Source: Bradyrhizobium sp. URHD0069
Lineage (GTDB): Bacteria; Pseudomonadota; Alphaproteobacteria; Rhizobiales; Xanthobacteraceae
Length of the DNA stretch: 45,081 bases
Direction: 5' to 3'
Assembly: GCF_000701345.1 (NCBI RefSeq)
Contig: NZ_JNIJ01000049.1
Coordinates: 1-45,081, forward strand
The notes under the pieces were generated by a model that saw only the letters and a program-made list of their open reading frames with translations, was not told where the DNA came from and ran no database searches. Positions 17,345-25,761 of the stretch are shown here, piece by piece; position 1 is the first letter of the stretch; each line of letters starts with the position of its first letter. The position numbers and the translations under genes are program-made.

Positions 17345-18976
17345 TCACCCTGCCGGCGCAAACGTTTCGGCCCGCGCCATGGCCCAGGCGTCGCGAAAGC
17401 GCGGGTCGCTGGTGCCGTCGATCAGTTCGCCCGGGCGCAGCGACGGATAGAGCTTCGCGAACGTCTGCACCTCGGTGGTCGAGGTTCGCTGCGAGAAATG
17501 GATCGGCCGCAATTGCTGCGGATGTTCGAGCCCGGCGGCGGCGAGAAGCTCCGCCAGCGCCTGCAGGGTGGCTCGATGATAATTGTAAACCCGCTCGATC
17601 TTGTGCGGCACCACCAGCGCGCGGGCGCGGGATGGATCCTGCGTGGTTACGCCGGTCGGGCATCGATCGGTATGGCAGCTCAGCGACTGGATACAGCCCA
17701 GCGAAAACATGAAGCCGCGCGCCGAATTGCACCAGTCGGCGCCGATCGCCATGGCGCGCGCCATATCGAACGCGGTCGCTATTTTTCCGGCGGCGCCGAT
17801 GCGGATGCGATCGCGCGCGTTGATGCCGATCAACGCGTTGTGGACCAAACTGACGCCCTCCCGCATCGGCATGCCGAGATGGTCCATGAATTCCAGCGGT
17901 GCCGCGCCGGTGCCGCCCTCGTTGCCGTCGACCACGATGAAATCCGGATAGATCCCGGTCTGCAGCATCGCCTTGCAGATCGCCAGAAATTCCCAGGGAT
18001 GGCCGATGCATAGTTTGAATCCCGCGGGCTTGCCGCCTGACAGCCGCCGCATCTCACCGATAAAGGCCATCATTTGGAGCGGGGTCGAGAACGCCCGATG
18101 AGTGGCCGGCGAGATGCAGTCCTCGCCCATACTGACGCCTCTGATCTTGGAAATTTCTTCGGAGACCTTGGCCGCCGGCAGCACCCCGCCATGTCCGGGC
18201 TTGGCGCCCTGGCTGACCTTGAGTTCGACCATCTTGAGCTGATCGTCGGCGGCGATGCGCGCGAATTCTTCCGGATTGAACGAGCCGTCCCGGTTGCGGC
18301 AGCCGAAATATCCCGAACCAATCTCCCAGATCAGATCGCCGCCGTTCTCGCGATGATAGGGACTGACCCCGCCCTCGCCGGTGTCATGCGCGAAGCCGCC
18401 CTTTTTGGCACCGGCATTCAGCGCCCGCACCGCGTTGGGGCTGAGCGCGCCGAAGCTCATCGCCGAGATATTGAAAACCGATGCCGAATACGGCTTGGTG
18501 CAATCCGGGCCGCCGATGGTGACGCGAAATTGCTCGTCGGCGCTGGGCTTCGGCGCCACCGAATGGTGCATCCACTCGTAGCCATCGCGATAGACATCCT
18601 CCTGGGTACCGAAGGGTCGTTTGTCGAGCGCCATCTTCGCGCGTTGATAGATGACGGCGCGGGTGTCGCGGCTGAACGGCATGCCGTCCTTCTCGCTCTC
18701 GAAGAAGTACTGCCGCATCTCCGGCCTGATCTCTTCCAGCAGGAAGCGCAGATGCGCCGAGATCGGATAGTTCCGCAACACCGCGTGGTTCTTTTGGGTG
18801 AGATCGCGCACCCCGAGTAATGTGAGGGCGCCGAAAATAACGATCGGAAGCCAGATCAATTCCCACACTTTGGGATTGGCATCCAAAATCCCGACACCGA
18901 GTAGCAATACCGTGACGACGCTGCATATCGTAAGAACGATGAAGCGCGGCGAGAACGGAAGCATCAACGTTTCCAT
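17345..18976 (-). CDS. Membrane-anchored FMN-binding glutamate synthase family protein
   Basis: 543 residues. Two hydrophobic segments near the N-terminus (IVLTICSVVTVLLLGVGIL; IWLPIVIFGALTLLGV) anchor it in the membrane. From about residue 140 it matches the FMN-binding central domain of glutamate synthase: SAMSFGALSPNAVRALNAGA, HDTGEGGVSPYH, KVSQGAKPGHGGVLP, DGNEGGTGAAPLEFMDH, and a Cys cluster FSLGCIQSLSCHTDRCPTGV that fits the small iron-sulfur site. It lacks the amidotransferase domain, so it is not a complete GOGAT. Related stand-alone proteins act on unknown substrates, and one branch is linked to methylamine-glutamate metabolism. Start ATG 18976 has GAGGG 5 nt upstream. Confidence 0.9.
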   Translation of the reverse strand: METLMLPFSPRFIVLTICSVVTVLLLGVGILDANPKVWELIWLPIVIFGALTLLGVRDLTQKNHAVLRNYPISAHLRFLLEEIRPEMRQYFFESEKDGMPFSRDTRAVIYQRAKMALDKRPFGTQEDVYRDGYEWMHHSVAPKPSADEQFRVTIGGPDCTKPYSASVFNISAMSFGALSPNAVRALNAGAKKGGFAHDTGEGGVSPYHRENGGDLIWEIGSGYFGCRNRDGSFNPEEFARIAADDQLKMVELKVSQGAKPGHGGVLPAAKVSEEISKIRGVSMGEDCISPATHRAFSTPLQMMAFIGEMRRLSGGKPAGFKLCIGHPWEFLAICKAMLQTGIYPDFIVVDGNEGGTGAAPLEFMDHLGMPMREGVSLVHNALIGINARDRIRIGAAGKIATAFDMARAMAIGADWCNSARGFMFSLGCIQSLSCHTDRCPTGVTTQDPSRARALVVPHKIERVYNYHRATLQALAELLAAAGLEHPQQLRPIHFSQRTSTTEVQTFAKLYPSLRPGELIDGTSDPRFRDAWAMARAETFAPAG

Positions 18977-19206
18977 GGGATCCCTCGGGCAATTCTGTCG
19001 TCATTATTCTTGTTAGCTGCAGTCCAATCCAACCATCCGAACAATCTTGTACACGATATCCCGCGCAGAGGTCATGGAGATGACAGGGCCAGCCCGCGAG
19101 CGACCGAGCCGTCGGCGCAGAATCAGTCGGCCGCCCAACCGCGATATAGCGGTCAGGCCGCTCATTGCAATGCAGCGTAACTCTTGACCCTCATCTGATT
19201 TAGACT

Positions 19207-19250
19207 CCTCATGGTGACGAGGCGCCCTTGCGCCGTCTCGAACCATGAGG
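19207..19250. repeat. Dispersed palindromic repeat
   Basis: Perfect 9-bp arms cctcatggt (19207) and accatgagg (19242) enclose a GC-rich middle that can also pair partly (gaggcgc / gcgccgtctc). The following sequence to 19305 repeats similar phrases (cttcgagacgcggcg, cccctcctcag). This pattern is common in Bradyrhizobium intergenic DNA. Confidence 0.65.
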
Positions 19251-19344
19251 ACACCGGCCGCTCTCATCCTTCGAGACGCGGCGAAGCCGCCCCTCCTCAG
19301 AGTGTGACCGGAAATGCGTGCAACAAAATAACGGTTTTGAGACC

Positions 19345-19428
19345 GTCATTGCGAGCGTAGCGAAGCAATCCAGAGGATTTAATATGGCTGTTACTGGATT
19401 GCTTCGTCGCTTCGCTCCTCGCAATGAC
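19345..19428. repeat. Large inverted repeat, dispersed element
   Basis: The left arm at 19345-19373 (starts gtcattgcgagcgtagcg) and the right arm at 19394-19428 (ends cgctcctcgcaatgac) are reverse complements over nearly 30 nt with a 6-nt insertion in the right arm; the loop is about 20 nt and AT-rich. This is a well-known class of mobile-looking palindromes in rhizobia and relatives. Confidence 0.7.
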
Positions 19429-19866
19429 TAGAAGTGGCCTATTCCACTGGCCGCTTTTTGAGTCAGACTCTCAGGATGAGGGGGCGCGGCACGGCTCAGT
19501 GGCTATGCGGGCGCATCTCCGGCCGACGCCTTCCGTTCGCCCAGACGACTGTTGAGGCGTCGTCGCCCGCCCCAAAGCCAGCCGTCACCGTCCGGCTCGA
19601 CCGGACGGTCCAGTACGCCCGCGGCTTCTCGATTCAACCTCCGCTGCTCTGGAATGCTGGATCCCCGCTGTCGCAAGGAGGACGAGTTGCGGGCGGGATG
19701 ACGGCCACGGCTTGCGGCAAGCAACCACCTGCGATCGTGTCGCGGAGGGTACCTGCCACCGTGCCCAAAAGAGATGACACGGCTGGGTCCTGCCTTGCGC
19801 GCAGCCTGGCATCGGGCCGGCCGGAGGCCGGACCCGTTGGCTTGGCCGGGACGCCCTGAAGGGAGA

Positions 19867-20640
19867 TCAGCGCTCGACGAACGCCTTTTCAATGACGAAA
19901 TGCCCGGACTCGCTGTGGCTGCCTTCGAGAAAGCCGCGCGCTTCCAACATCTGGCGCAGTTCTTCGAGCATGGCCGGGCTGCCGCACATCATGATGCGGT
20001 CGTTAGCGAGATCGAGCGGCGACTGGCCGATGTCGTCGAACAGCTGCTGCGAGGTAATCAGATCGGTGATGCGACCGCGGTTGCGGAACGGCTCGCGGGT
20101 GACGGTCGGATAGTACAGCAGCTTCTCGGCCAGGAGCGGACCGAAAAATTCGTCGTCTTTCAGCTTCGCGACCAGATCCTCGCCATAGGCGAGTTCGGAG
20201 ACCTGCCGGCAGCCGTGCACCAGCACGATGGTTTCAAAGCGGTCATACACATCCGGATCCTTGATCAGGCTCGCGAACGGCGCCAGACCCGTGCCGGTCG
20301 ACAGCAGCAGCAAGCGTTTTCCGGGGATCAGATTATCGGCGATCAAGGTGCCGGTCGCCTTGCGCCCGACCAGGATGGTATCGCCCTCCTTGATCTTTTG
20401 CAGCTTTGAGGTCAGCGGGCCGTCGGCGACCTTGATGCTGAAGAATTCCAGCGATTCCTCGTGATTGGCGCTCGCCATGCTGTAGGCGCGCATCAGCGGC
20501 CGGCCATCGACCTCCAGCCCGATCATGGCGAACTGCCCGTTCTGGAATCGAAAGCCGGAATCGCGGGTGGCGGTGAAGCTGAAAAGCGTATCGGTCCAGT
20601 GCCGGACAGAAAGAACTTTCTCTCTATGGAATGCGCTCAT
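19867..20640 (-). CDS. fpr: Ferredoxin/flavodoxin--NADP+ reductase
   Basis: 257 residues from ATG 20640 (MSAFHREKVLSVRHWTDTLF, the standard start of the family); a TTG 18 nt upstream is in frame. FAD-binding motif RAYSMAS near residue 50, NADP site STGTGLAPFASLI, MMCGSPAMLEEL and the C-terminal extension ending HFVIEKAFVER, typical of the bacterial class I/Fpr subgroup. It exchanges electrons between NADPH and ferredoxin or flavodoxin in the cytoplasm, often in oxidative stress defence. No obvious ribosome site. Confidence 0.95.
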   Translation of the reverse strand: MSAFHREKVLSVRHWTDTLFSFTATRDSGFRFQNGQFAMIGLEVDGRPLMRAYSMASANHEESLEFFSIKVADGPLTSKLQKIKEGDTILVGRKATGTLIADNLIPGKRLLLLSTGTGLAPFASLIKDPDVYDRFETIVLVHGCRQVSELAYGEDLVAKLKDDEFFGPLLAEKLLYYPTVTREPFRNRGRITDLITSQQLFDDIGQSPLDLANDRIMMCGSPAMLEELRQMLEARGFLEGSHSESGHFVIEKAFVER

Positions 20641-20958
20641 GTGTTTTCGTTTTTCCAATTGCCTTGCTGTAGAACGATCCAGTTGTTTGGCTCGCCATAT
20701 GGCGAAAACCCCTGCAACGATTGGCGATGTAGCGTGTTTCCTGCCTCATTTTCAGAGATAGTCAATAGCACTTGCTGCGCAATTGCTGGTTCAAAATGGT
20801 AGTCGACTTATCTCCGAAAATGGTTCGCGGCCGCTTTATTGGTGTACGCAATTAAGTTGCCGAAATCAGCATCGCCGCGGCAGTTAATTGCCCCGCCAGC
20901 TCACAAAGTTCGTTAAAGATAAGGCATCAAAATAGAATGCCAGATCGCCGGATGTTGC
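20641..20958. other. Divergent intergenic region, no gene seen
   Basis: 318 nt, noticeably more AT-rich than the neighbours, between the divergent fpr and ATP-grasp genes. It should hold both promoters. No gene, palindrome or riboswitch-like structure stands out. Confidence 0.5.
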
Positions 20959-21966
20959 ATGCCAAGCCTTCGAAATTTCCGATCAGGAAAACCGAGCTCC
21001 TACCCCGATCAATCGGTCTACGCGGAATATGCCTGCGCTGAATTTGGCCTCGTGTTCGGGGATATCGACGGCGGATCAGGGCTTCTCTTCAGCGTCACTT
21101 CAAAGAGCAAAACCATTCATTTCGGCGCCGGCCGATGCTCGTGGTATCCGCAAAATAACGCGACTGCGTCTTCGTTGGCATCCGACAAATATTTCACCAA
21201 TCGCATTCTTGAACGCGCCGGCATTCCGACCCTGGGTGGCGAGTATTTCTTCCTGCATGACCGGCACCAGGCCCACCGCGGCGCCGGTCACGAGCGCGAA
21301 GATGCGCTCCGGTATCTGAGAAAGCTGGGCGGAGCAGCATTCGTGAAACCTTTGCTGGGATCGCGCGGCGATTTCGCTCAAGCCGTTCACGACGAAGCTT
21401 CGCTTGTCCGATACCTCGACGAGGTGTCAAAGTACTACGACTCGGTATTGATCCAGCCGGTTGTCTCAGGAGACGAATACAGGGTTTTTTTGCTGGATGA
21501 CGAGGTCGTCTATACCGCACGGAAATATCCGCCGTCGGTGTGGGGCGACGGTGCATGCTCCATCCGCGAGCTGCTGGCCGCGCACAACGATGCTCTGCGA
21601 TCCTGCGGTCTTTCGCCGGCTGCTCCGGCTGCGGACCGTGACGCTTCACTCGACATCGTATTGCCCAGAGGCGAGCGCTGGGAGATTCCCGGGCGGATGA
21701 ATTTGAGCGTGGGTGGAACGATGGTTCTGGAGGCCCCTCGCTCCGATGCCCCGCTCACCCTGGCGAGGAAGACCGCACGAGCGCTGGGGCTCCGCGTCGC
21801 GGCCGTGGACATGTTCACCGATATCGAAGGGGATGCTGAAGCGATACGCGTGATCGAGGTGAACTCCAATCCCGCAATCCGCCTGCTGGAGAAATCCGAT
21901 CGGGGCGACCTGATTCTGAAAATCTGGCGCCACACATTTTCTGCGACGGGACTAATGGGTGTTTAA
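20959..21966 (+). CDS. ATP-grasp ligase resembling the ATP-grasp domain of cyanophycin synthetase
   Basis: 335 residues. After an N-terminal segment of about 70, the ATP-grasp fold begins with SLASDKYFTNRILERAGIPT, then a nucleotide-binding strand with FVKPLLGSRGDFAQAV, the central VSGDEYRVFLLDDEVVYTA followed by VWGDGACSIRELL, MNLSVGGTMVL, and the metal-binding end VIEVNSNPAI. The GDEYRV...GDG.SIRELL pattern is that of cyanophycin synthetase and GshF rather than of RimK or D-Ala ligase. It is far shorter than CphA (about 870) because the N-domain and the Mur-ligase part are missing. The next gene is a Mur-ligase-type enzyme, overlapping by 8 nt. Expected chemistry is ATP-dependent amide formation via an acyl phosphate; substrates unknown. 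Confidence 0.82.
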   Translation: MPSLRNFRSGKPSSYPDQSVYAEYACAEFGLVFGDIDGGSGLLFSVTSKSKTIHFGAGRCSWYPQNNATASSLASDKYFTNRILERAGIPTLGGEYFFLHDRHQAHRGAGHEREDALRYLRKLGGAAFVKPLLGSRGDFAQAVHDEASLVRYLDEVSKYYDSVLIQPVVSGDEYRVFLLDDEVVYTARKYPPSVWGDGACSIRELLAAHNDALRSCGLSPAAPAADRDASLDIVLPRGERWEIPGRMNLSVGGTMVLEAPRSDAPLTLARKTARALGLRVAAVDMFTDIEGDAEAIRVIEVNSNPAIRLLEKSDRGDLILKIWRHTFSATGLMGV

Positions 21967-23275
21967 TCTTCCGAAATACGGCGACGGCGTTTGCCTGGCG
22001 CGGCTGGCAGAGCTGCTCGATGCCATTGAGGTGGACCGGGCAAGGCTCGCGCGCATTTCGGTGGTCGTGACCGGGTCGAACGGCAAAGGCAGCACCGCGG
22101 CGTTTTGCGCCAGTATCGCCCACGCCTATGGCTTGCGGACCGGATTGTTCACTTCGCCGCATCTGTACCGCTTCAACGAGCGGTTTCAGGTCGATGGCGC
22201 GCCTGTCGGCGATGACGATCTGGCGCGGCTAAAGATACGGATCGAAGCCGCTATCGCCGAAATCTCGCAGCGCAGCGGCGAAAAATTCGGAAGTTTCGAA
22301 GCTCTGTTTGCGCTGGCCTGCCTGTATTTCCAGGAAAGAAAATGTGAGTTAGCCGTGTTCGAGGCCGGCATCGGCGGGCGCTACGATCCGGTGCGTCTGG
22401 TCGGCGCGCGCGTGACCTGCGTGACCTCGGTCGATTACGAGCATCTCGAACTGCTCGGCAATTCGCTGGAATTGATTGCTTCCGACAAGAGCGACGCCTG
22501 TGCAGCCGGCGGCAGCATTGTCTACGGCGAGAATTGCCGCAAGCTACGGCCGCATCTTCTCGAATATAATCGCTATCGCGAGGTCACGTCGCTGTTTGTC
22601 CGCGACGGCGTCGAAATTGCCGGCGAATCCGTCTCGCCGACGGGGCAGGATTTTGATTTCCGGTTCGGGCATTTCAATTTTAAGGCGCTCGCAACGAGCC
22701 TGCGCGGCGCATTTCAATTCAACAATGCCGCGATCGCCGTCACGCTGTTCCTGCTCTGGCTCGGACGCGTGCAACCCGGAGAGGCTCCCGCCAAAATCGA
22801 GGCCGCCGTGAGATTGGGCTTGCGCAAGGTGCGCTGGCCCGGCCGCCTCGAGCTTATCCGACACGACCCGCTCACGGTGATCGATGTCGGCCATACCCCT
22901 GACGGCATCCGGCAGTCGCTCGCCAGCCTGAAGGCGATTTATGGCCCGGAGCGATGGATTCTTGTGCTAGGCGTTTCCTTCGACAAGAAGGCCGACGAGA
23001 TCGTGGGCGCATTGGCGCCGTCCTTCGACACGATCATTTGCACGGCGGCGCACCACAAGGGCGCGGGGGCAGAGAATATCGCTGCAGCAGTGCGCAGGGC
23101 CAATCCGCAAGCGACAATTCATATCGCCGCGACCATCGAGGACGCCGTTGCGCTCAGCAGTGCGCTCGCCGCGACGGCAAACCGAAAAATATATGTAGCC
23201 GGCGGATTGTTCCTGGCGATCGAATATGCGGTGGTCGCCAGGGGCGGCCGCGCGCAGGATTTGGATTTTTTCTGA
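21959..23275 (+). CDS. FolC-like Mur-ligase family protein, partner of the ATP-grasp gene
   Basis: 438 residues from GTG 21959, overlapping the upstream gene by 8 nt (coupled translation). FolC-type layout: P-loop VTGSNGKGSTAAF, TGLFTSPHLYRFNERF, FEAGIGGRYDPVRLV, the EHLELLG His and the DKSD Lys at the carbamylated-lysine position, RWPGRLELIR, then VIDVGHTPDGIRQSL. In true folylpolyglutamate synthase the last motif reads D-x-A-H-N-P; here N is T. This, with the ATP-grasp partner, argues against routine folate polyglutamylation. Together the pair supplies both ligase types that CphA carries in one chain. Inference: a peptide- or amide-forming two-enzyme system. Confidence 0.82.
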   Translation: MFNLPKYGDGVCLARLAELLDAIEVDRARLARISVVVTGSNGKGSTAAFCASIAHAYGLRTGLFTSPHLYRFNERFQVDGAPVGDDDLARLKIRIEAAIAEISQRSGEKFGSFEALFALACLYFQERKCELAVFEAGIGGRYDPVRLVGARVTCVTSVDYEHLELLGNSLELIASDKSDACAAGGSIVYGENCRKLRPHLLEYNRYREVTSLFVRDGVEIAGESVSPTGQDFDFRFGHFNFKALATSLRGAFQFNNAAIAVTLFLLWLGRVQPGEAPAKIEAAVRLGLRKVRWPGRLELIRHDPLTVIDVGHTPDGIRQSLASLKAIYGPERWILVLGVSFDKKADEIVGALAPSFDTIICTAAHHKGAGAENIAAAVRRANPQATIHIAATIEDAVALSSALAATANRKIYVAGGLFLAIEYAVVARGGRAQDLDFF

Positions 23276-23289
23276 GTAGAGGATTCATC

Positions 23290-23312
23290 ATGGCCGGGCT
23301 CGTCCCGGCCAT
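23290..23312. repeat. Short palindrome after the ligase pair, possible terminator
   Basis: Arms atggccggg (23290-23298) and cccggccat (23304-23312) pair perfectly over a 5-nt loop, 15 nt after the stop codon. No T-run follows. The phrase gggctcgtcccggccatccacg recurs in rhizobial intergenic DNA, so it is more likely a dispersed repeat than a dedicated terminator. Confidence 0.5.
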
Positions 23313-23465
23313 CCACGTCCTAGGCCATCGGGCCACGTTTGCCACAATGTTTCCGTTGTGGAATGCACGCCCGCCGACTAGCGTCATGCATAGCGCATAG
23401 TGTGTGCGGTTGAGCATTTCCTGCGCGCTCGATTGCACCGAGAACAACATTTGAGGAGGGACGCG

Positions 23466-24467
23466 ATGAACGACAGCGTCAATCGCCAGGTCTTGCTGGT
23501 AGAGAAGCCGACCGGCAAGCTTGGGCCGGAGCATTTCAAAATCGTCAAGTCCGCCGTGCCGGAGCCTCGGGATGGCGAGGCGCTGCTGCGGGTGCGCTAT
23601 ATCTCGCTCGACGCCGCCAACCGGGCTTGGATGCACGGCGCGACCTATCGCGCGGCGATCGAGGCCAACACGGTCATGGCCGGCGGCGGCATCGCCGAAG
23701 TCGTGTCATCGAAAGCGCCGGGACTTGCGCCGGGCGACATCGTGTTCGGCGATACCGGCTGGCAGGATTACGCGGCAGTGCCCGTAAAACATCTGACCAA
23801 GATGCCCAAGATCGAGCCGATGACCCACCTGCTCAGCGTGTACGGCATCGCCGGACTCACCGCCTATTTCGGGCTGCTCGAAGTCGGCAAGCCGAAGGCC
23901 GGCGAGACGGTGGTGGTCTCCGCCGCTGCCGGCTCGGTCGGATCGATTGTCGGTCAGATCGCCAAGATCAAGGGGTGTCGCGTCATCGGCATCGCCGGCG
24001 GCAACGACAAGTGCAACTGGCTGACGTCAGAACTCGGCTTCGATGCCGCGGTCGACTACAAGGACGGCGCGGTATTCAAGGCCTTGAAGGCGGCGGCGCC
24101 GAAGGGCATCGACGTCTATTTCGACAATGTCGGCGGCGATATTCTCGAGGCTTGCCTGGCGCAAATGAACAATCGCGGCCGCATCGCTTGCTGCGGCGCG
24201 ATCTCGCAATATGACGGCGTTCCGTCGGCACATGGACCGCGCGGCGTACCCGGCTTGATCGTGGTGAAGCGTCTTACCATGCAGGGTTTTATCGTGATGG
24301 ACTTCATGGATCGGCGCGACGAGGCGCTGAGTGATCTGCAATCCTGGGTCGCCGCCGGCAAATTGAAAGTTCAGGAGGACATTATCAATGGCCTTGAGAA
24401 AACGCCGAAGGCGCTGATCGGACTGCTCGCCGGCGAAAACCGCGGCAAGCGGATGATCAAGGTGTAA
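23466..24467 (+). CDS. NADP-dependent medium-chain reductase (CurA/YncB-like)
   Basis: 333 residues from ATG 23466, preceded by GAGGAGGG at 6 nt; a longer in-frame start at 23400 lacks a site. A GroES-like N-terminal domain (RQVLLVEKPTGKLGPEHF, SLDAANRAWM) is followed by a Rossmann domain with VVSAAAGSVGSIVGQIAKIK and YFDNVGGDILEACL. No zinc ligands are present, as in the leukotriene B4 dehydrogenase / curcumin reductase branch, which reduces alpha,beta-unsaturated carbonyls using NADPH. Monocistronic by spacing. Substrate unknown. Confidence 0.92.
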   Translation: MNDSVNRQVLLVEKPTGKLGPEHFKIVKSAVPEPRDGEALLRVRYISLDAANRAWMHGATYRAAIEANTVMAGGGIAEVVSSKAPGLAPGDIVFGDTGWQDYAAVPVKHLTKMPKIEPMTHLLSVYGIAGLTAYFGLLEVGKPKAGETVVVSAAAGSVGSIVGQIAKIKGCRVIGIAGGNDKCNWLTSELGFDAAVDYKDGAVFKALKAAAPKGIDVYFDNVGGDILEACLAQMNNRGRIACCGAISQYDGVPSAHGPRGVPGLIVVKRLTMQGFIVMDFMDRRDEALSDLQSWVAAGKLKVQEDIINGLEKTPKALIGLLAGENRGKRMIKV

Positions 24468-24514
24468 GGCTCGGAGGCCGAGGTGGTCAGTGCTGCGTTT
24501 GGGCCAAGCGCCGG

Positions 24515-24946
24515 CTACACGGCTTTCCTGGCCTTCTCGGCCTCAATGCGGCCGGCGACAGCATCGAGGACGGCCAGCTTTGCCTGCTCAATCGACGCGA
24601 CGGCATAATCGATCGCGAAACCTGCCTCCCACTCCAGTCGCTCGGCGTTGTTTTCGGCGCGCCCGACCTCTCGCTCCCGCTTTCGCTGGGCAATTCCGGT
24701 CTTCAAAGTCTCGATGTCGGCAACAATTTTCGCCTGTAGTGCATTCCAGTCTCTGGTGGCAGTGTCCTTGACGGATTTGACATCCTGATTGATCTTTTCG
24801 GTTGCCGCCGTCGCAGCAGCGTGTGCCTGCTCTATGCGCGCCGCGATTTTTTCATGCGCTTCCTTCTCCGCCGCAGTGGCTGCATCCTCGGCGTTTTTGG
24901 CGCGAACCGACAATTCGGCGAGTTGTTCGGAGAGACGCTTGGCCAT
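24515..24946 (-). CDS. Coiled-coil protein, unknown function
   Basis: 143 residues starting MAKRLSEQLAELSVRAKNAE at ATG 24946; GGAGGA sits 7 nt upstream of this ATG but only 1 nt from an earlier ATG at 24952, so the shorter form is chosen. Almost entirely Ala/Glu/Lys-rich helix with heptad-like spacing, no signal peptide and no membrane segment. It resembles small rhizobial coiled-coil proteins annotated only as hypothetical. It lies upstream of stress-type genes, with separate spacing. Confidence 0.75.
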   Translation of the reverse strand: MAKRLSEQLAELSVRAKNAEDAATAAEKEAHEKIAARIEQAHAAATAATEKINQDVKSVKDTATRDWNALQAKIVADIETLKTGIAQRKREREVGRAENNAERLEWEAGFAIDYAVASIEQAKLAVLDAVAGRIEAEKARKAV

Positions 24947-25010
24947 GGTCATTCCTCCATAGTTCGCTGACTTCCATCCTTCACAGATTCTTATTCGCCA
25001 ACGCCCCGGC

Positions 25011-25607
25011 TCAGGCCGAACGCTTGTGCTTTTTCAACTGGAACGCTAGCGCGATGTAAACGCAGCCCGCGAGGATCGCGAACCAGCCGATCAACCAGAC
25101 AACTGCCAACGCGCCCGCGCCGGGTTGGGCGATCAATATAGCGCCAAAGGCAACCGACAGCAGGCCGCTCAGACCGAGCAGCCATTCACCTTCGATTTCC
25201 TTGCGCAGCCGGATCGCGCCCCAGATCTGCAGCACACCGATGACAATTGCCCAAACGGCGATGAACATCAGCAATATTAGCGCGGTCATGCCCGGCCAAA
25301 CGAAAGTCAGCAGGCCCGCAAGAATACCAGCGATGCCGACGACGGCGAGCCACCATCGCGGCGCTATCTCGCTACGTCTTCCCGCAATCGCCGCCCACAG
25401 CGCCAAGATGCCGTCGGCGATCGCGTAGAAGCCCCATATCAACGTCAGGGTCAGCAGAGTGAGGCCTGGCCAGATGAAGGCCAGGACGCCGAAGGCGATC
25501 GCGACTATGCCGCGCAGCAGCAGCAGCCACCAATTTTCTGCCAGTTCGCGCAGCGCGAGCCCGAGGAATGGCGACGGTGGGCTGGGTTGAGCTTGTGTGC
25601 TGGACAT
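25011..25607 (-). CDS. HdeD family (DUF308) inner-membrane protein
   Basis: 198 residues with six hydrophobic helices in three repeated DUF308 pairs: WWLLLLRGIVAIAFGVLAFI, WWLAVVGIAGILAGLLTFVW, GEWLLGLSGLLSVAFGAILI. Each pair keeps the GxxxxxxGxxxxxWPG pattern (FIWPGLTLLTL, FVWPGMTALIL, LIAQPGAGALA). HdeD of enteric bacteria contributes to acid resistance at high cell density; the mechanism is not known. A Lys/Arg-rich tail (KKHKRSA) faces the cytoplasm. Start ATG 25607 has GGGAG 8 nt upstream. Confidence 0.92.
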   Translation of the reverse strand: MSSTQAQPSPPSPFLGLALRELAENWWLLLLRGIVAIAFGVLAFIWPGLTLLTLTLIWGFYAIADGILALWAAIAGRRSEIAPRWWLAVVGIAGILAGLLTFVWPGMTALILLMFIAVWAIVIGVLQIWGAIRLRKEIEGEWLLGLSGLLSVAFGAILIAQPGAGALAVVWLIGWFAILAGCVYIALAFQLKKHKRSA

Positions 25608-25635
25608 TTGATTTGCTCCCGAATTTGAGTTCCTC

Positions 25636-25680
25636 CTGAATTCAGCATTCCCGGGGTGCTGAATTCAGCATCCCCGGGTG
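25636..25680. repeat. 22/23-bp tandem duplication upstream of the HdeD gene
   Basis: Two adjacent copies, both starting ctgaattcagcat and ending gggtg, lie at 25636-25658 and 25659-25680, differing by a base or two. Each copy itself contains the palindrome ctgaattcag. The position, 29 nt before the hdeD start, suggests it could fall in the promoter or 5' leader. Confidence 0.7.
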
Positions 25681-25761
25681 CCATAGTTCATTGCGAAAAC
25701 ATGTCGGCCTGAAGCCGCATTATCTTGTGGCGTGGCACGTCGCCCGCTAGCCGTCCTCTCC

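Larger units (their letters stand above)
18977..19866. other. 890-nt gene-free island of dispersed repeats
   Basis: No reading frame here resembles a gene. Contents in order: unassigned sequence to about 19206, a palindrome at 19207-19250, a partial second copy of similar sequence to about 19305, a large inverted repeat at 19345-19428, then 19440-19860, which mixes short inverted repeats (for example ggctcgaccggacggtcc) and phrases such as ctggaatgctggatcccc seen in rhizobial intergenic repeats. It lies between two minus-strand genes. It may also contain a degraded insertion, but no transposase trace was recognised. Confidence 0.6.

Noticed and set aside
19440..19860. Open frames in the repeat island (plus-strand 141 and minus-strand 129 codons)
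   Set aside because: Both are built from repeat sequence, overlap each other and have no ribosome site or family motif.
21959..23275. Calling the gene housekeeping folC
   Set aside because: The final D-x-A-H-N-P motif is altered and the gene is overlapped by an ATP-grasp gene instead of the usual accD/trp neighbours, so only FolC-like is supported.
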